Assembly (NCBI RefSeq): GCF_020171285.1
Contig: NZ_JAIUZI010000013.1
Location: 62,001 to 126,000, forward strand
Direction of reading: 5' to 3'
Length of the DNA stretch: 64,000 bases
Source of the DNA: Seohaeicola saemankumensis
GTDB taxonomy: Bacteria; Pseudomonadota; Alphaproteobacteria; Rhodobacterales; Rhodobacteraceae
Position numbers and translations under genes: made by a program. This document shows positions 1 through 7,244 of this stretch, piece by piece; position 1 is the first letter of the stretch, and each line of letters starts with the position of its first letter. Below the pieces are notes generated by a model that saw only the letters and a list, made by a program, of their open reading frames with translations, did no database searches and had not been told where the DNA came from.

Positions 1-439
1 ACGGCGCGGTCGACCCCACCGTCGCCAGCACCGGCAGCCCCTTTTGCAGCCGCTCGGCCTCCTTGTTGATCGCCACGTCCATCGACCGGTCGATGCGGGC
101 CTGCGCCCCGGCGATCAGCCCGCCGTCATTGCGGTGCGACCGCCGCCATTCGACCATCCCGGCGGCAAAGATCTTTTCCGAACTTCCCCCCGGCGTCGCC
201 CCGATTTCCTCGAACAGCCCGTCCAGCGGCTCTCCCGACCAGAACGACTGGTCAAACGCCGCCGCCTCGCGCCGGGCGGCGCGGTAGCTGATGTGTTTCT
301 GAATGATGATCGACCATGCCCAGAACGAGGCAAACACCAGCAGCCCCATGACCAGTTTCACGATCAACGTCGCGCGCGCGAAGAGGCCCCACAGGGAGAA
401 ATCTATCTCCTGCGCCAGCGCCAGAGTTTCTGCTTCCAT
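1..439 (-). CDS. tolQ: TolQ, proton-channel subunit of the Tol-Pal system (partial, C-terminus outside window)
   Basis: TolQ (MotA/TolQ/ExbB family) forms with TolR the inner-membrane proton channel that energises TolA for outer-membrane constriction at division. The first 146 residues are visible; the gene runs off the left edge. The start is the ATG at 439-437, opening MEAETLALAQEIDF. A first transmembrane helix follows at about residues 20-48 (LIVKLVMGLLVFASFWAWSI). The fragment breaks off at LPVLATVGSTAP, the conserved segment that begins the second helix in the family. It lies 94 bp downstream of ybgC on the same strand, the classic ybgC-tolQ order, so tolR, tolA, tolB and pal are expected beyond the edge. 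Family assignment is secure; only the truncation by the window limits it. Confidence 0.93.
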   Translation of the reverse strand, partial: MEAETLALAQEIDFSLWGLFARATLIVKLVMGLLVFASFWAWSIIIQKHISYRAARREAAAFDQSFWSGEPLDGLFEEIGATPGGSSEKIFAAGMVEWRRSHRNDGGLIAGAQARIDRSMDVAINKEAERLQKGLPVLATVGSTAP

Positions 440-533
440 CTGCCTGCTCTATGTTTTGGACCGTATTCTTTCGGCCTTGAATGGCTGACAGCCTACCGCA
501 GTCCGCACGCGATTGCCAATGATACCGCGCGTT

Positions 534-929
534 TCAGGGGGTTTTCCGCAACAATGCGCGAATCTCTGCCGGCAGACGCACCGGTTTGCCCGCCGCGTTC
601 ATGCACACGGCAGTGACGGTCGCCTTGAAAATCGGCGTGTCGCCGCGCCGGACCAGCTGTGACATGGTCAGCCGCACGCCGCTCAGGTCCACCATCTCCG
701 TCTCGATGGTCAGCTCGTCCTCGAACTTGGCGGTCGCCAGGTATTCCGCCTCCAGCTTGCGCACCACCCAGACGATGCCGGCCTCGCGCATGGCGTTCTG
801 GTCATTGCCCAGCCGCCTGACCCAGTCGGACCGGGCCCGTTCGATGTAGCGCAGGTAATTGGCGTGATAGACGATGCCGCCCATATCCGTGTCTTCGTAA
901 TAGACGCGGACATTATATGTATGTGTCAT
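534..929 (-). CDS. ybgC: YbgC, tol-pal-associated acyl-CoA thioesterase
   Basis: A 131-residue single hotdog-fold 4HBT thioesterase. The family hydrolyses acyl-CoA esters and is encoded at the head of tol-pal operons, probably acting in phospholipid metabolism near the division site. The N-terminal signature YYEDTDMGGIVYHANYLRYI (from residue 10) carries the catalytic Asp and the substrate loop. Length matches the family (about 130-135 aa). Its start overlaps the stop of the upstream unknown gene in a 4-bp ATGA, implying translational coupling, and tolQ follows. Homology and context agree, so the call is firm. Confidence 0.93.
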   Translation of the reverse strand: MTHTYNVRVYYEDTDMGGIVYHANYLRYIERARSDWVRRLGNDQNAMREAGIVWVVRKLEAEYLATAKFEDELTIETEMVDLSGVRLTMSQLVRRGDTPIFKATVTAVCMNAAGKPVRLPAEIRALLRKTP

Positions 930-1564
930 ATCGCAACCCCCAGCCGGGCCGCCAGCCGCAGCGCCGTGGTCGCATCGCGCGACACCGGCGGCAGCACCGG
1001 GTCATAGGCGGCCTTGAGAACCCCCGCGATCTCGGGCCGCAGAATGACCGTTTCCCCGGCAATCGCCAGCGGCGAACGCTCGGCGAATGCCCGCTCGGAC
1101 CACAGCAGCATGATCTGCGCCACCTGCGCCAGCGCCAGCGTCTCGGCCGGCATCTCGGCCAGCGCGCCCTGCATCCGCAGGAACACGAACGCCGCCTTGA
1201 TCGCGCCGGTCTCGTCGAACCGGAACACCCGGTACTGGCTGGCGTCGCCCGCCTCCAGCCGCGCAACCAGCGGCGCCAGGTCCGGCACCAGCCGGTCGAG
1301 GTCCGGCACCGCCAGCAGCTCCGACCATTCGCGGAAAAAGAACATCATGCAGTTGCTGCCGAATTCCGGGTCGGTTTCGGCCAGGTGATGCCCGGCCACC
1401 GCCGCCACCGCCTCGAACGCGCCCTTGACCACGGACAGGGTCTGGTCCTCGACGCCAAACACGATGGGCGCAATCGGGCGCCCCCAGCGGGCAAAGTGGA
1501 AATCGCCGTCCGCGCCGGAAAACAGCGCCAGAACATCGTCGGATGTGAATTCTGCTTGTGTCAT
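926..1564 (-). CDS. conserved hypothetical protein coupled to ybgC
   Basis: A 212-residue soluble protein that I do not recognise. It has no signal peptide or membrane segment. It is rich in Ala, Leu and acidic residues and probably mainly helical. The most distinctive stretch is around residues 68-85 (DPEFGSNCMMFFFREWSE). It precedes ybgC with a 4-bp overlap, so it is the first gene of the visible tol transcription unit and is likely co-translated with the thioesterase. Co-location suggests an envelope or division-linked role, but that is inference only. The divergent neighbour is the RTX gene, with about 130 bp between them. The reading frame is well supported by length, coupling and GC-rich third positions. 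Confidence 0.75.
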   Translation of the reverse strand: MTQAEFTSDDVLALFSGADGDFHFARWGRPIAPIVFGVEDQTLSVVKGAFEAVAAVAGHHLAETDPEFGSNCMMFFFREWSELLAVPDLDRLVPDLAPLVARLEAGDASQYRVFRFDETGAIKAAFVFLRMQGALAEMPAETLALAQVAQIMLLWSERAFAERSPLAIAGETVILRPEIAGVLKAAYDPVLPPVSRDATTALRLAARLGVAI

Positions 1565-1694
1565 GGCCCCGTCTTATCAAGCCTGCGAAACGGGGGCCAT
1601 CCCGCTCCGTTCGCAGAATACCATTTGACCGGACCATGCCGCACGGCCCAGTATCATCGGCATTTCAGTCAGGTATCAGTGGGAGATGTTTCAA

Positions 1695-2906
1695 ATGCCA
1701 AGTATTCTACAGCTTCAGCGGATGGCCTACCGCGACATTGCCGACACGCTCTTTCTCGGCGGCACCTCGATCACACCGGTGTCCGACAGCGAATTCAGAA
1801 CCCAGCTCGGCACCATCACCATCGTTTTTACCGGCACCGGGTTCGCCTATGACGCCACCAATACCCTGACCGCCGGCACGCTGGACGAATACCGCGTGTA
1901 CTCCGGGCCGGTGGCCGTCGCGAACCAGCTGGTGATCGTGTCGTCCAACTTCGACCTGCTCGATTTTGCCGAGTTGAACGCGGCCTTCGACCTCTTCGAC
2001 AGCGGCAACTGGCGCGCCGCCTCCGATCTGGTCACGGCCAGCTGGACGGCCGAGTATTTCTCTCACACCAACTACTCCGGCGGCCCGCTTTTCGGCTACC
2101 AGGGCGGCGACGGGCTGAATGGCGGGGCCGCCGACGACATCATCTTTGGCCGCGCCGGCGACGACGGCATCATCCTGAACGGCGGCGACGATTTCGGCTA
2201 CGGCGGGCTGGGCAACGACCGGCTTTATGGCCGCGACGGGCGCGACTGGCTGTTTGGCGGATCGGGCAACGACATCCTCTACGGCGACGACGGCGGCGAT
2301 ACGCTCGAGGGCGGGGCGGGCAACGATGCGCTGTATGGCGGGCGCGACAACGACGTTCTGCTGGGCGGCTGGGGGGCCGATTACCTGGCCGGCGACCGCG
2401 GCGACGATACCCTGCGCGGCAACGGCAGCTACGACACCCTGCACGGCGGCACCGGCAATGACTGGCTCTTTGGCGGGGCGGACAACGACACGCTTTACGG
2501 CGAGAACAACGATGACCGGCTTGTCGGCGGGCACGGAAACGACACCCTGTTCGGCGGGTCCGGGAACGACGTCCTGATTGGCGGCAGCGGCGATGACGAC
2601 ATGCGCGGCGGCGGCGGGGCGGACCGGCTGGTGTCAACGGGCGGCGACGACCGGCTCTCGGGCGGGACCGACGCCGACACCTTTGTCATCCGCGCCTCTG
2701 CCGGGTCGCAAACCCGTATCGTCGATTTTCAGGACGACATCGACCGGCTGGTCCTGCGCGACTTCGGATTTGCCAATGCCGCCGCCGCGATTGCCGCCGC
2801 CACCGACACGGTCGACGGAGATGTCCGCTTCGATCTCGGCGGCGGGCAAGTCCTGCTGGTCACCGACATCACCACGACCCAGCTGTCGGACGACATCCTG
2901 ACCTAG
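1695..2906 (+). CDS. RTX (hemolysin-type calcium-binding repeat) secreted protein
   Basis: A 403-residue acidic protein with no Sec signal. After an N-terminal region of about 130 residues, roughly 20 glycine/aspartate nonapeptides of the GGxGxDxxx type run from about residue 135 to 330 (for example GGSGNDILYGDDGGDTLEGG). A typical C-terminal cap follows (DADTFVI, then a DFQDDIDRLVL motif), as in type I secretion substrates of Rhodobacteraceae. Calcium binding folds the repeats outside the cell. The N-terminal part shows no recognised catalytic motif, so it may be a structural or adhesive protein. The ATG at 1695 is preferred over the in-frame ATG at 1686 because GGGAG at 1681-1685 is correctly spaced for it. 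No HlyBD-type exporter gene is adjacent. Confidence 0.88.
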   Translation: MPSILQLQRMAYRDIADTLFLGGTSITPVSDSEFRTQLGTITIVFTGTGFAYDATNTLTAGTLDEYRVYSGPVAVANQLVIVSSNFDLLDFAELNAAFDLFDSGNWRAASDLVTASWTAEYFSHTNYSGGPLFGYQGGDGLNGGAADDIIFGRAGDDGIILNGGDDFGYGGLGNDRLYGRDGRDWLFGGSGNDILYGDDGGDTLEGGAGNDALYGGRDNDVLLGGWGADYLAGDRGDDTLRGNGSYDTLHGGTGNDWLFGGADNDTLYGENNDDRLVGGHGNDTLFGGSGNDVLIGGSGDDDMRGGGGADRLVSTGGDDRLSGGTDADTFVIRASAGSQTRIVDFQDDIDRLVLRDFGFANAAAAIAAATDTVDGDVRFDLGGGQVLLVTDITTTQLSDDILT

Positions 2907-2907
2907 G

Positions 2908-3004
2908 GCGCTTCGGGTTTTACCTGAGACATTTTGGAACGCGTTTCGCGTTTGAGCCAACGGCGAAAGGCCGCGAAAGGCGTTTCAGGTCTAACCCGAA
3001 ACGC
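2908..3004. repeat. palindromic intergenic element (imperfect inverted repeat)
   Basis: Starting one base after the RTX stop codon, a 23-base arm at 2908-2930 (GCGCTTCGGGTTTTACC...) is matched by the reverse complement of 2981-3004 with about four mismatches. The loop between the arms is 50 bases. It lies between convergent RTX and ruvB and could act as a terminator in either direction, but neither side has a long T run. The arm sequence resembles palindromic intergenic elements that recur in roseobacter genomes (from memory, not searched). Confidence 0.6.
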
Positions 3005-3019
3005 TTTGGGGCGGCCGCG

Positions 3020-4039
3020 TCAGTCGAACAGCCCGGCCTGCCCCTTGGGCACCGGTTTGCCCAGATGGGTCCAGGCCTTCTGCGCCAGCATCCGGCCGCG
3101 CGGCGTGCGCTGGATCAGCCCCTGTTGCAGCAGATAGGGCTCGATCACCTCTTCCAGCGCATCGCGGCTCTCGCTCAGCGCCGCCGACAGGGTCTCGATC
3201 CCCACCGGTCCGCCCGAATAGCTTTCCGCGATCAGCGTCAGATACCGCCGGTCGGCTCCGTCCAGGCCCAGGTGATCGACCCCCAGCCGGGTCAGCGCAT
3301 TGTCGGCCAGGCTCCGCGAAATGCGGCCGCCGCCCTCGACCACGGCAAAATCCACCACCCGGCGCAGCAGCCGCCCGGCAATCCGCGGCGTGCCCCGCGC
3401 CCGCCGCGCGATCTCGCGCACGCCGTCGTCCTCGGCCGGGATCCCCAGCAGCCGCGCATTGCGGCTGACGATCTCGTGCAATTCCTCGACCGTATAGAAC
3501 TGCAGCCGGGTCGGAATCCCGAACCGGTCGCGCAGCGGCGTGGTCAGCAGCCCCATCCGCGTCGTCGCCCCCACCAGCGTAAAGGGCTGCAACTCGATCC
3601 GCACCGTGCGCGCCGCCGGCCCCTCGCCGATCACCAGGTCCAGCTCGAAATCCTCCAGCGCCGGATACAGCACCTCTTCGACCGCCGGGTTCAGCCGGTG
3701 GATCTCGTCGATGAACAGCACATCGCGCGCCTCGAGGTTGGTCAGGATCGCCGCCAGATCCCCGGCGCGCGCCAGAACCGGCCCCGAGGTCATGCGAAAA
3801 TTCACCCCCAGCTCGCGCGCCATGATCTGCGCCAGCGTCGTCTTGCCCAGGCCAGGGGGGCCGTGAAACAGCGTGTGGTCCATCGCCTCGCCGCGCTGGC
3901 GGGCCGACTGGATGAACACCTTGAGATTGGCGCGCGCCTCGGCCTGGCCGATGAATTCATCCAGCGCCTGCGGTCGCAGCGCGCGGTCGTTGTCCTCGGG
4001 CAGCGGCTCGGGCCGCAACGTGGGATCCGCGCCAGTCAT
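3020..4039 (-). CDS. ruvB: Holliday junction branch-migration helicase RuvB
   Basis: RuvB is the hexameric AAA+ motor that drives branch migration of Holliday junctions with RuvA. The 339-residue protein has the Walker A motif [11 protein letters not shown] (about residue 60), Walker B/DEIH (about residue 112), the sensor region GATTR, and the C-terminal winged helix with TPRGR. Length equals the family norm (about 336). It is the last gene of ruvC-ruvA-ruvB, beginning 37 bp after ruvA with a GGAGG-type ribosome site. No LexA box was evident in the upstream region of ruvC, so SOS control is not shown. Confidence 0.97.
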   Translation of the reverse strand: MTGADPTLRPEPLPEDNDRALRPQALDEFIGQAEARANLKVFIQSARQRGEAMDHTLFHGPPGLGKTTLAQIMARELGVNFRMTSGPVLARAGDLAAILTNLEARDVLFIDEIHRLNPAVEEVLYPALEDFELDLVIGEGPAARTVRIELQPFTLVGATTRMGLLTTPLRDRFGIPTRLQFYTVEELHEIVSRNARLLGIPAEDDGVREIARRARGTPRIAGRLLRRVVDFAVVEGGGRISRSLADNALTRLGVDHLGLDGADRRYLTLIAESYSGGPVGIETLSAALSESRDALEEVIEPYLLQQGLIQRTPRGRMLAQKAWTHLGKPVPKGQAGLFD

Positions 4040-4076
4040 CGCTTGTGCCCCTCCTGCCCGTGTGCCTCCGCGCCCC

Positions 4077-4742
4077 TCATGGCTTCGGCGCCAGCAGCTT
4101 CAGCGCCGCGCGGATCAGCGCCGCCTCGCCCGCCTCGGGCTCGGCCGAGGCCGCCTCGGCCACCGCCGCCGCCGCCTCGCTCGGCCCGTAGCCCAGGTTG
4201 CCCAGCGCCGACAGCGCCCCGGCCTGCGCGTTGGGCCCGGCGGGTTTGCGTTTCGCCGCCGGCTTCTCCGCCGGCGCCTCCTCCGGCTCCAGCACCGGAC
4301 CATCCATCGCGTCCGCCACCGTGCCGCCCATCGCCATCACGCCGGGCGCCTTGTCCTTGAGATCGAGCACGATGCGCTGCGCGGTCTTCGGCCCGACCCC
4401 CTTGGCCGCCTTGACCGACGCCCAGTCGCCCAGCGCGATCGCCCGGCCAACGCCATCCGGCCCCAGCGTGCCCAGGATCGCCAGCGACACCTTGGCGCCG
4501 ACCCCCTGCACGCTCATCAGCAGCCGGTGCCATTCCTTCTCCACCAGAGACGGAAAGCCAAAGAGCTGCATCAGGTCCTCGCGCACCACCAGGTCGGTAT
4601 AGAGCGATACCGCCTCGCCATTGCCCGGCAGCGCCGCCAGCGTCCGGTCCGAACAATATACGATGTATCCCACGCCGCGCACGTCGATCAGCACGTGATC
4701 GGCGGCGCGATAATCCAGCCGCCCGGTCAACCGTCCGATCAT
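4077..4742 (-). CDS. ruvA: Holliday junction-binding protein RuvA
   Basis: RuvA binds four-way junctions as a tetramer and recruits RuvB. The protein is 221 residues. It opens with the OB-fold domain ([17 protein letters not shown]), followed by helix-hairpin-helix motifs ([12 protein letters not shown] and [17 protein letters not shown]). A Pro/Ala/Lys-rich linker of about 40 residues (roughly 140-180) precedes the C-terminal three-helix RuvB-binding domain ([15 protein letters not shown]). The start is the ATG at 4742, which overlaps the ruvC stop in ATGA. An upstream in-frame extension is just ruvC sequence in another frame. It is slightly longer than the E. coli protein (203 aa) because of the linker. 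Confidence 0.96.
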   Translation of the reverse strand: MIGRLTGRLDYRAADHVLIDVRGVGYIVYCSDRTLAALPGNGEAVSLYTDLVVREDLMQLFGFPSLVEKEWHRLLMSVQGVGAKVSLAILGTLGPDGVGRAIALGDWASVKAAKGVGPKTAQRIVLDLKDKAPGVMAMGGTVADAMDGPVLEPEEAPAEKPAAKRKPAGPNAQAGALSALGNLGYGPSEAAAAVAEAASAEPEAGEAALIRAALKLLAPKP

Positions 4743-5236
4743 GTTCCGACCTCCCGCAACACCGGCCCCGCCGCGCCGCCGTAATGCGCGTGACAAATGG
4801 CAATCGCCAGTGCGTCGGCGGCATCCGCGCCCTCGGGCTTACACCCCGGCAACTGCAGCCGCACCATGTGCTGTACCTGCTCCTTGCCCGCGTGGCCGAC
4901 ACCGACCACGGTTTTCTTGACCCGGTTGGGGGCGTATTCGCCGATCTGCAACCCGGCCTGCGCCAGCGTCAGCAGGGCGACACCGCGCGCCTGCCCCAGC
5001 TTCAGCGTGCCCGCCCCGTCCTTGTTCACAAAGGTCTGCTCGATCGCCGCCTCGTCCGGGGCGAACCGCGCCACCACGTCGGACAGTTGCCGATACAGCC
5101 GCAGCAGCCGGGTCGCCAATTCGCCGTCACCCGACAGGCACTGCCCGTTGGCGACGTGAACCAACCGCGATCCACGCGAATCAATCACGCCCCACCCGAG
5201 AGTTCTGAGGCCCGGATCAATCCCCAATATGCGCAT
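4739..5236 (-). CDS. ruvC: crossover junction endodeoxyribonuclease RuvC
   Basis: RuvC is the dimeric resolvase that nicks Holliday junctions symmetrically using two metal ions. The 165-residue protein shows the RNase H-like acidic residues: Asp in [15 protein letters not shown] (residue 7), Glu in EQTF (about 66) and Asp in DAADALAIA (about 138 and 141). The [21 protein letters not shown] loop region is also typical. It is first in ruvCAB and ends inside the ruvA start codon. Confidence 0.96.
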   Translation of the reverse strand: MRILGIDPGLRTLGWGVIDSRGSRLVHVANGQCLSGDGELATRLLRLYRQLSDVVARFAPDEAAIEQTFVNKDGAGTLKLGQARGVALLTLAQAGLQIGEYAPNRVKKTVVGVGHAGKEQVQHMVRLQLPGCKPEGADAADALAIAICHAHYGGAAGPVLREVGT

Positions 5237-5361
5237 GTCACCGCCCGGCCCTGCCGGAATTGTTACTTTTTTACCGAACTAGCACGAAACGCGAACACGC
5301 GCCAAGCCTTTTGCCCTCACGGCCGGAAACGACACTTTGGCCGCACTCCGCGCCAAAAGGC

Positions 5362-5402
5362 TCAAAAGCGACATTCTGCGGCGCAGAAAATGCCGCTTTT
5401 GA
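5362..5402. repeat. strong palindrome in the 347-bp ruvC/DUF1127 intergenic region
   Basis: The gap 5237-5583 holds no gene I can support, but it has several dyads. The strongest runs from TCAAAAGCGACATTCTGCG at 5362 to its near-perfect partner ending TGCCGCTTTTGA at 5402, with almost no loop. A weaker one pairs CTTTGGC (5337) with GCCAAAAG (5352). GTTTCA (5422-5427) and TGAAAC (5432-5437) form a small third dyad. The first resembles repetitive palindromes seen in roseobacter intergenic DNA; copy number was not checked. Promoters for both divergent genes must lie in this gap. Confidence 0.5.
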
Positions 5403-5583
5403 ACCTTCGGTTTTCACAAACGTTTCAGGGTTGAAACCGGCCAAATCCCCCGCCCCCGACCCATGCAAAAACCGCATAGGGACCATGCAATCGCGGGCTC
5501 TTGCGCCGAAAATTTGGGCAACTTATGTGCGCCTCAGAAACGAAGAACAACCCCCCTGAACCCCTGATACGAGGATGCAGACC

Positions 5584-5802
5584 ATGACTGTGTTCGATAC
5601 CAATCGCACCAACTACGACACCGCCCGCGCCTTTGGCCGGATCGGCACCGTGATCGCCAACGTGATCAGCGCAATCTCCGCATGGAACGATGCCCGCGTG
5701 ACCCGCAATGCCCTGTCCAACCTGACCGACCGCGAACTTGACGACATCGGCCTGATCCGGGGCGACATCGACTCGGTTGTCCACAACCGTCCGATCTTCT
5801 GA
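5584..5802 (+). CDS. DUF1127 small basic protein
   Basis: A 72-residue protein ending in the DUF1127 (YjiS-like) motif: WNDARVTRNALSNLTDRELDDIGLIRGDID. The N-terminal 35 residues form an amphipathic or weakly hydrophobic stretch (IGTVIANVISAISAW). In alphaproteobacteria these small proteins are stress- or nutrient-regulated, and some act in RNA turnover and phosphate or C1 metabolism; the role of this one is unknown. The ATG at 5584 is preferred over 5575 because GAGG at 5571-5574 sits about 9 bases before it. It is monocistronic, with a clear terminator 50 bp downstream. A second DUF1127 gene lies at 48161. Confidence 0.88.
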   Translation: MTVFDTNRTNYDTARAFGRIGTVIANVISAISAWNDARVTRNALSNLTDRELDDIGLIRGDIDSVVHNRPIF

Positions 5803-5852
5803 TCCGATCCCCAACGGCACCGGCACCCGCCGGGCCGTCATCCGGATAGACA

Positions 5853-5887
5853 AACGCCGCGCGATGCACATCGCACGGCGTTTTGTT
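5853..5887 (+). terminator. rho-independent terminator of the DUF1127 gene
   Basis: The stem AACGCCGcGCGATG pairs with ATCGCaCGGCGTT across a short loop and is followed at once by TTTTGTTTTTT. It lies 50 bp after the DUF1127 stop and is one of the clearest intrinsic terminators in the window. Confidence 0.88.
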
Positions 5888-5923
5888 TTTTCAGGGGGGT
5901 GCGGTCCACGGACCGCCCGCCCT

Positions 5924-6262
5924 CTACCGCAGAACCGGTCCGATCTTCAGCGAAATCATCTCGGCCAGCGGATCGGCCTGCATGACAAACGCACCGGCCT
6001 GCTCCGGCAAAGTTCCAGCAGCCAGCCGGGCCACCCTCTCGTCATAACTTTCCGCGCCGATGCTGGCGATCAGAAAGCCCTTGAACAGAAAAAACGCACC
6101 TAGAAACAGTATGACGGACTTGGTGGAAATGCCCGGCCGGCTGCGGCGCGGTTTGGTCTCGATCAGACCATCCGGACGCATCCGCGTGGTGTAACCCCGC
6201 GACATTGCGCGGTGCTTGCGTGACAGGCGACGCAAGCGCTGGTCGAATTGAACATGGCTCAT
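5924..6262 (-). CDS. small single-pass membrane protein, function unknown
   Basis: A 112-residue protein. The first 50 residues are very basic (RLRRLSRKHRAMSRGYTTRM and a KPRRSRPG stretch). They are followed by one hydrophobic helix (about 53-75, SVILFLGAFFLFKGFLIASI) and an extracytoplasmic tail of about 35 residues. The start ATG at 6262 has GGAGG 6-10 bases upstream; longer in-frame starts lack one. The basic N-terminus before the helix predicts N-in, C-out topology. I do not recognise a named family. It lies downstream of prmA on the same strand with a gap of about 100 bp. Confidence 0.72.
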   Translation of the reverse strand: MSHVQFDQRLRRLSRKHRAMSRGYTTRMRPDGLIETKPRRSRPGISTKSVILFLGAFFLFKGFLIASIGAESYDERVARLAAGTLPEQAGAFVMQADPLAEMISLKIGPVLR

Positions 6263-6361
6263 GGCAGCCTCCGTAACCTGGCCCCCACCAGCGGATGGAA
6301 CGAAATTAGGTGTGAAATGTGGCAAAACTAGGGCAGCGGCCCTGAACACCCCGCAATGGGG

Positions 6362-7243
6362 TCACAATTCGGACACTTTGCGCAAAACCAGCGTCATCCA
6401 CTCACCAATCTGTTCGGATCGCTCCAGATTGTTTCCCAGATCGGTATAAACCTGCGACACCGCGTCCGCCTGATCGGCGAGAATCCCCGACAGAATCGCA
6501 TAGCCGCCGGGTTTCAGATGCGCCGTCAGGTCCGGCGCCAGCGCCACCAGCGGCCCTTTCAGGATATTGGCAAAGATCAGGTCATAAGGCGCATTGGCGT
6601 GCAGGTCTTCGTGATCGAACCCCGCCGCCTCTACACAGCGCACCTTGCCGCCCATGTCGTTGGCGTTCAGGTTGGCCTCGGCCACATCCACCGCCACCTG
6701 GTCGATGTCGCTGGCCAGGATCGTGCCGCCCTCCCAGACCCGCGCCGCCGCCATCGCCAGCACGGCGGTGCCGCAGCCGATGTCGGCCACCCGCTCGGCC
6801 ACAAACCCGCCGTCGATCAGCCGGTCCAGCGCCCGCAGACAGCCCAGCGTGGTGCCATGATGCCCGGTGCCGAAAGCCATCGCCGCCTCGATCAGAAGCG
6901 GCACCCGCCCGGCGGGCAGCTTGTCGGCATCATGGCTGCCATAGACAAAGAACCGCCCCGCCTCCACCGGCGCCAGCTCGCGCCGCACATGCGCGACCCA
7001 GTCGGTCTCGGGCAGCTCCGACACCGCAAACGGCTTGGCCCCGAATGCCGCCGCAAGCAGCGCCAGCGCCGCCTCGTCCGGGGCTTCGGTGAAATAGCCG
7101 CCGATCTCCCACAGGCCCGATCCGTCCTCGACCTCGAACACGCCGACCCCGGTCGGTGCCGGCTCCAGCCGCTCCATCGCCTCGCCCAGCGCTTCGGCTT
7201 GCGGTTTGCCTGTCAGGGTGGTCAGGGCGGTATATGTGGGCAT
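6362..7243 (-). CDS. prmA: ribosomal protein L11 methyltransferase PrmA
   Basis: PrmA trimethylates several amino groups of ribosomal protein L11 using S-adenosylmethionine. The 293-residue protein begins MPTYTALTTLTGKPQAEALG, with an N-terminal L11-recognition domain and a Rossmann methyltransferase domain. The latter has motif I VADIGCGTAVLAMAAAR (about residue 155) and the post-I acidic strand ILASDIDQVAVDVA. IFANILKGPLVALAPDL matches the N(I/L)xxxP catalytic loop region. The start at 7243 is chosen at the conserved N-terminus. The MATE gene ends one base upstream, so the two are probably co-transcribed. Confidence 0.94.
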   Translation of the reverse strand: MPTYTALTTLTGKPQAEALGEAMERLEPAPTGVGVFEVEDGSGLWEIGGYFTEAPDEAALALLAAAFGAKPFAVSELPETDWVAHVRRELAPVEAGRFFVYGSHDADKLPAGRVPLLIEAAMAFGTGHHGTTLGCLRALDRLIDGGFVAERVADIGCGTAVLAMAAARVWEGGTILASDIDQVAVDVAEANLNANDMGGKVRCVEAAGFDHEDLHANAPYDLIFANILKGPLVALAPDLTAHLKPGGYAILSGILADQADAVSQVYTDLGNNLERSEQIGEWMTLVLRKVSEL

Positions 7244-7244
7244 C

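Noticed and set aside
2100-2700. Tandem DNA similarity resembling a repeat array or CRISPR
   Set aside because: The repeats are 27-nt degenerate units coding for RTX nonapeptides, with no conserved direct repeats or spacers.
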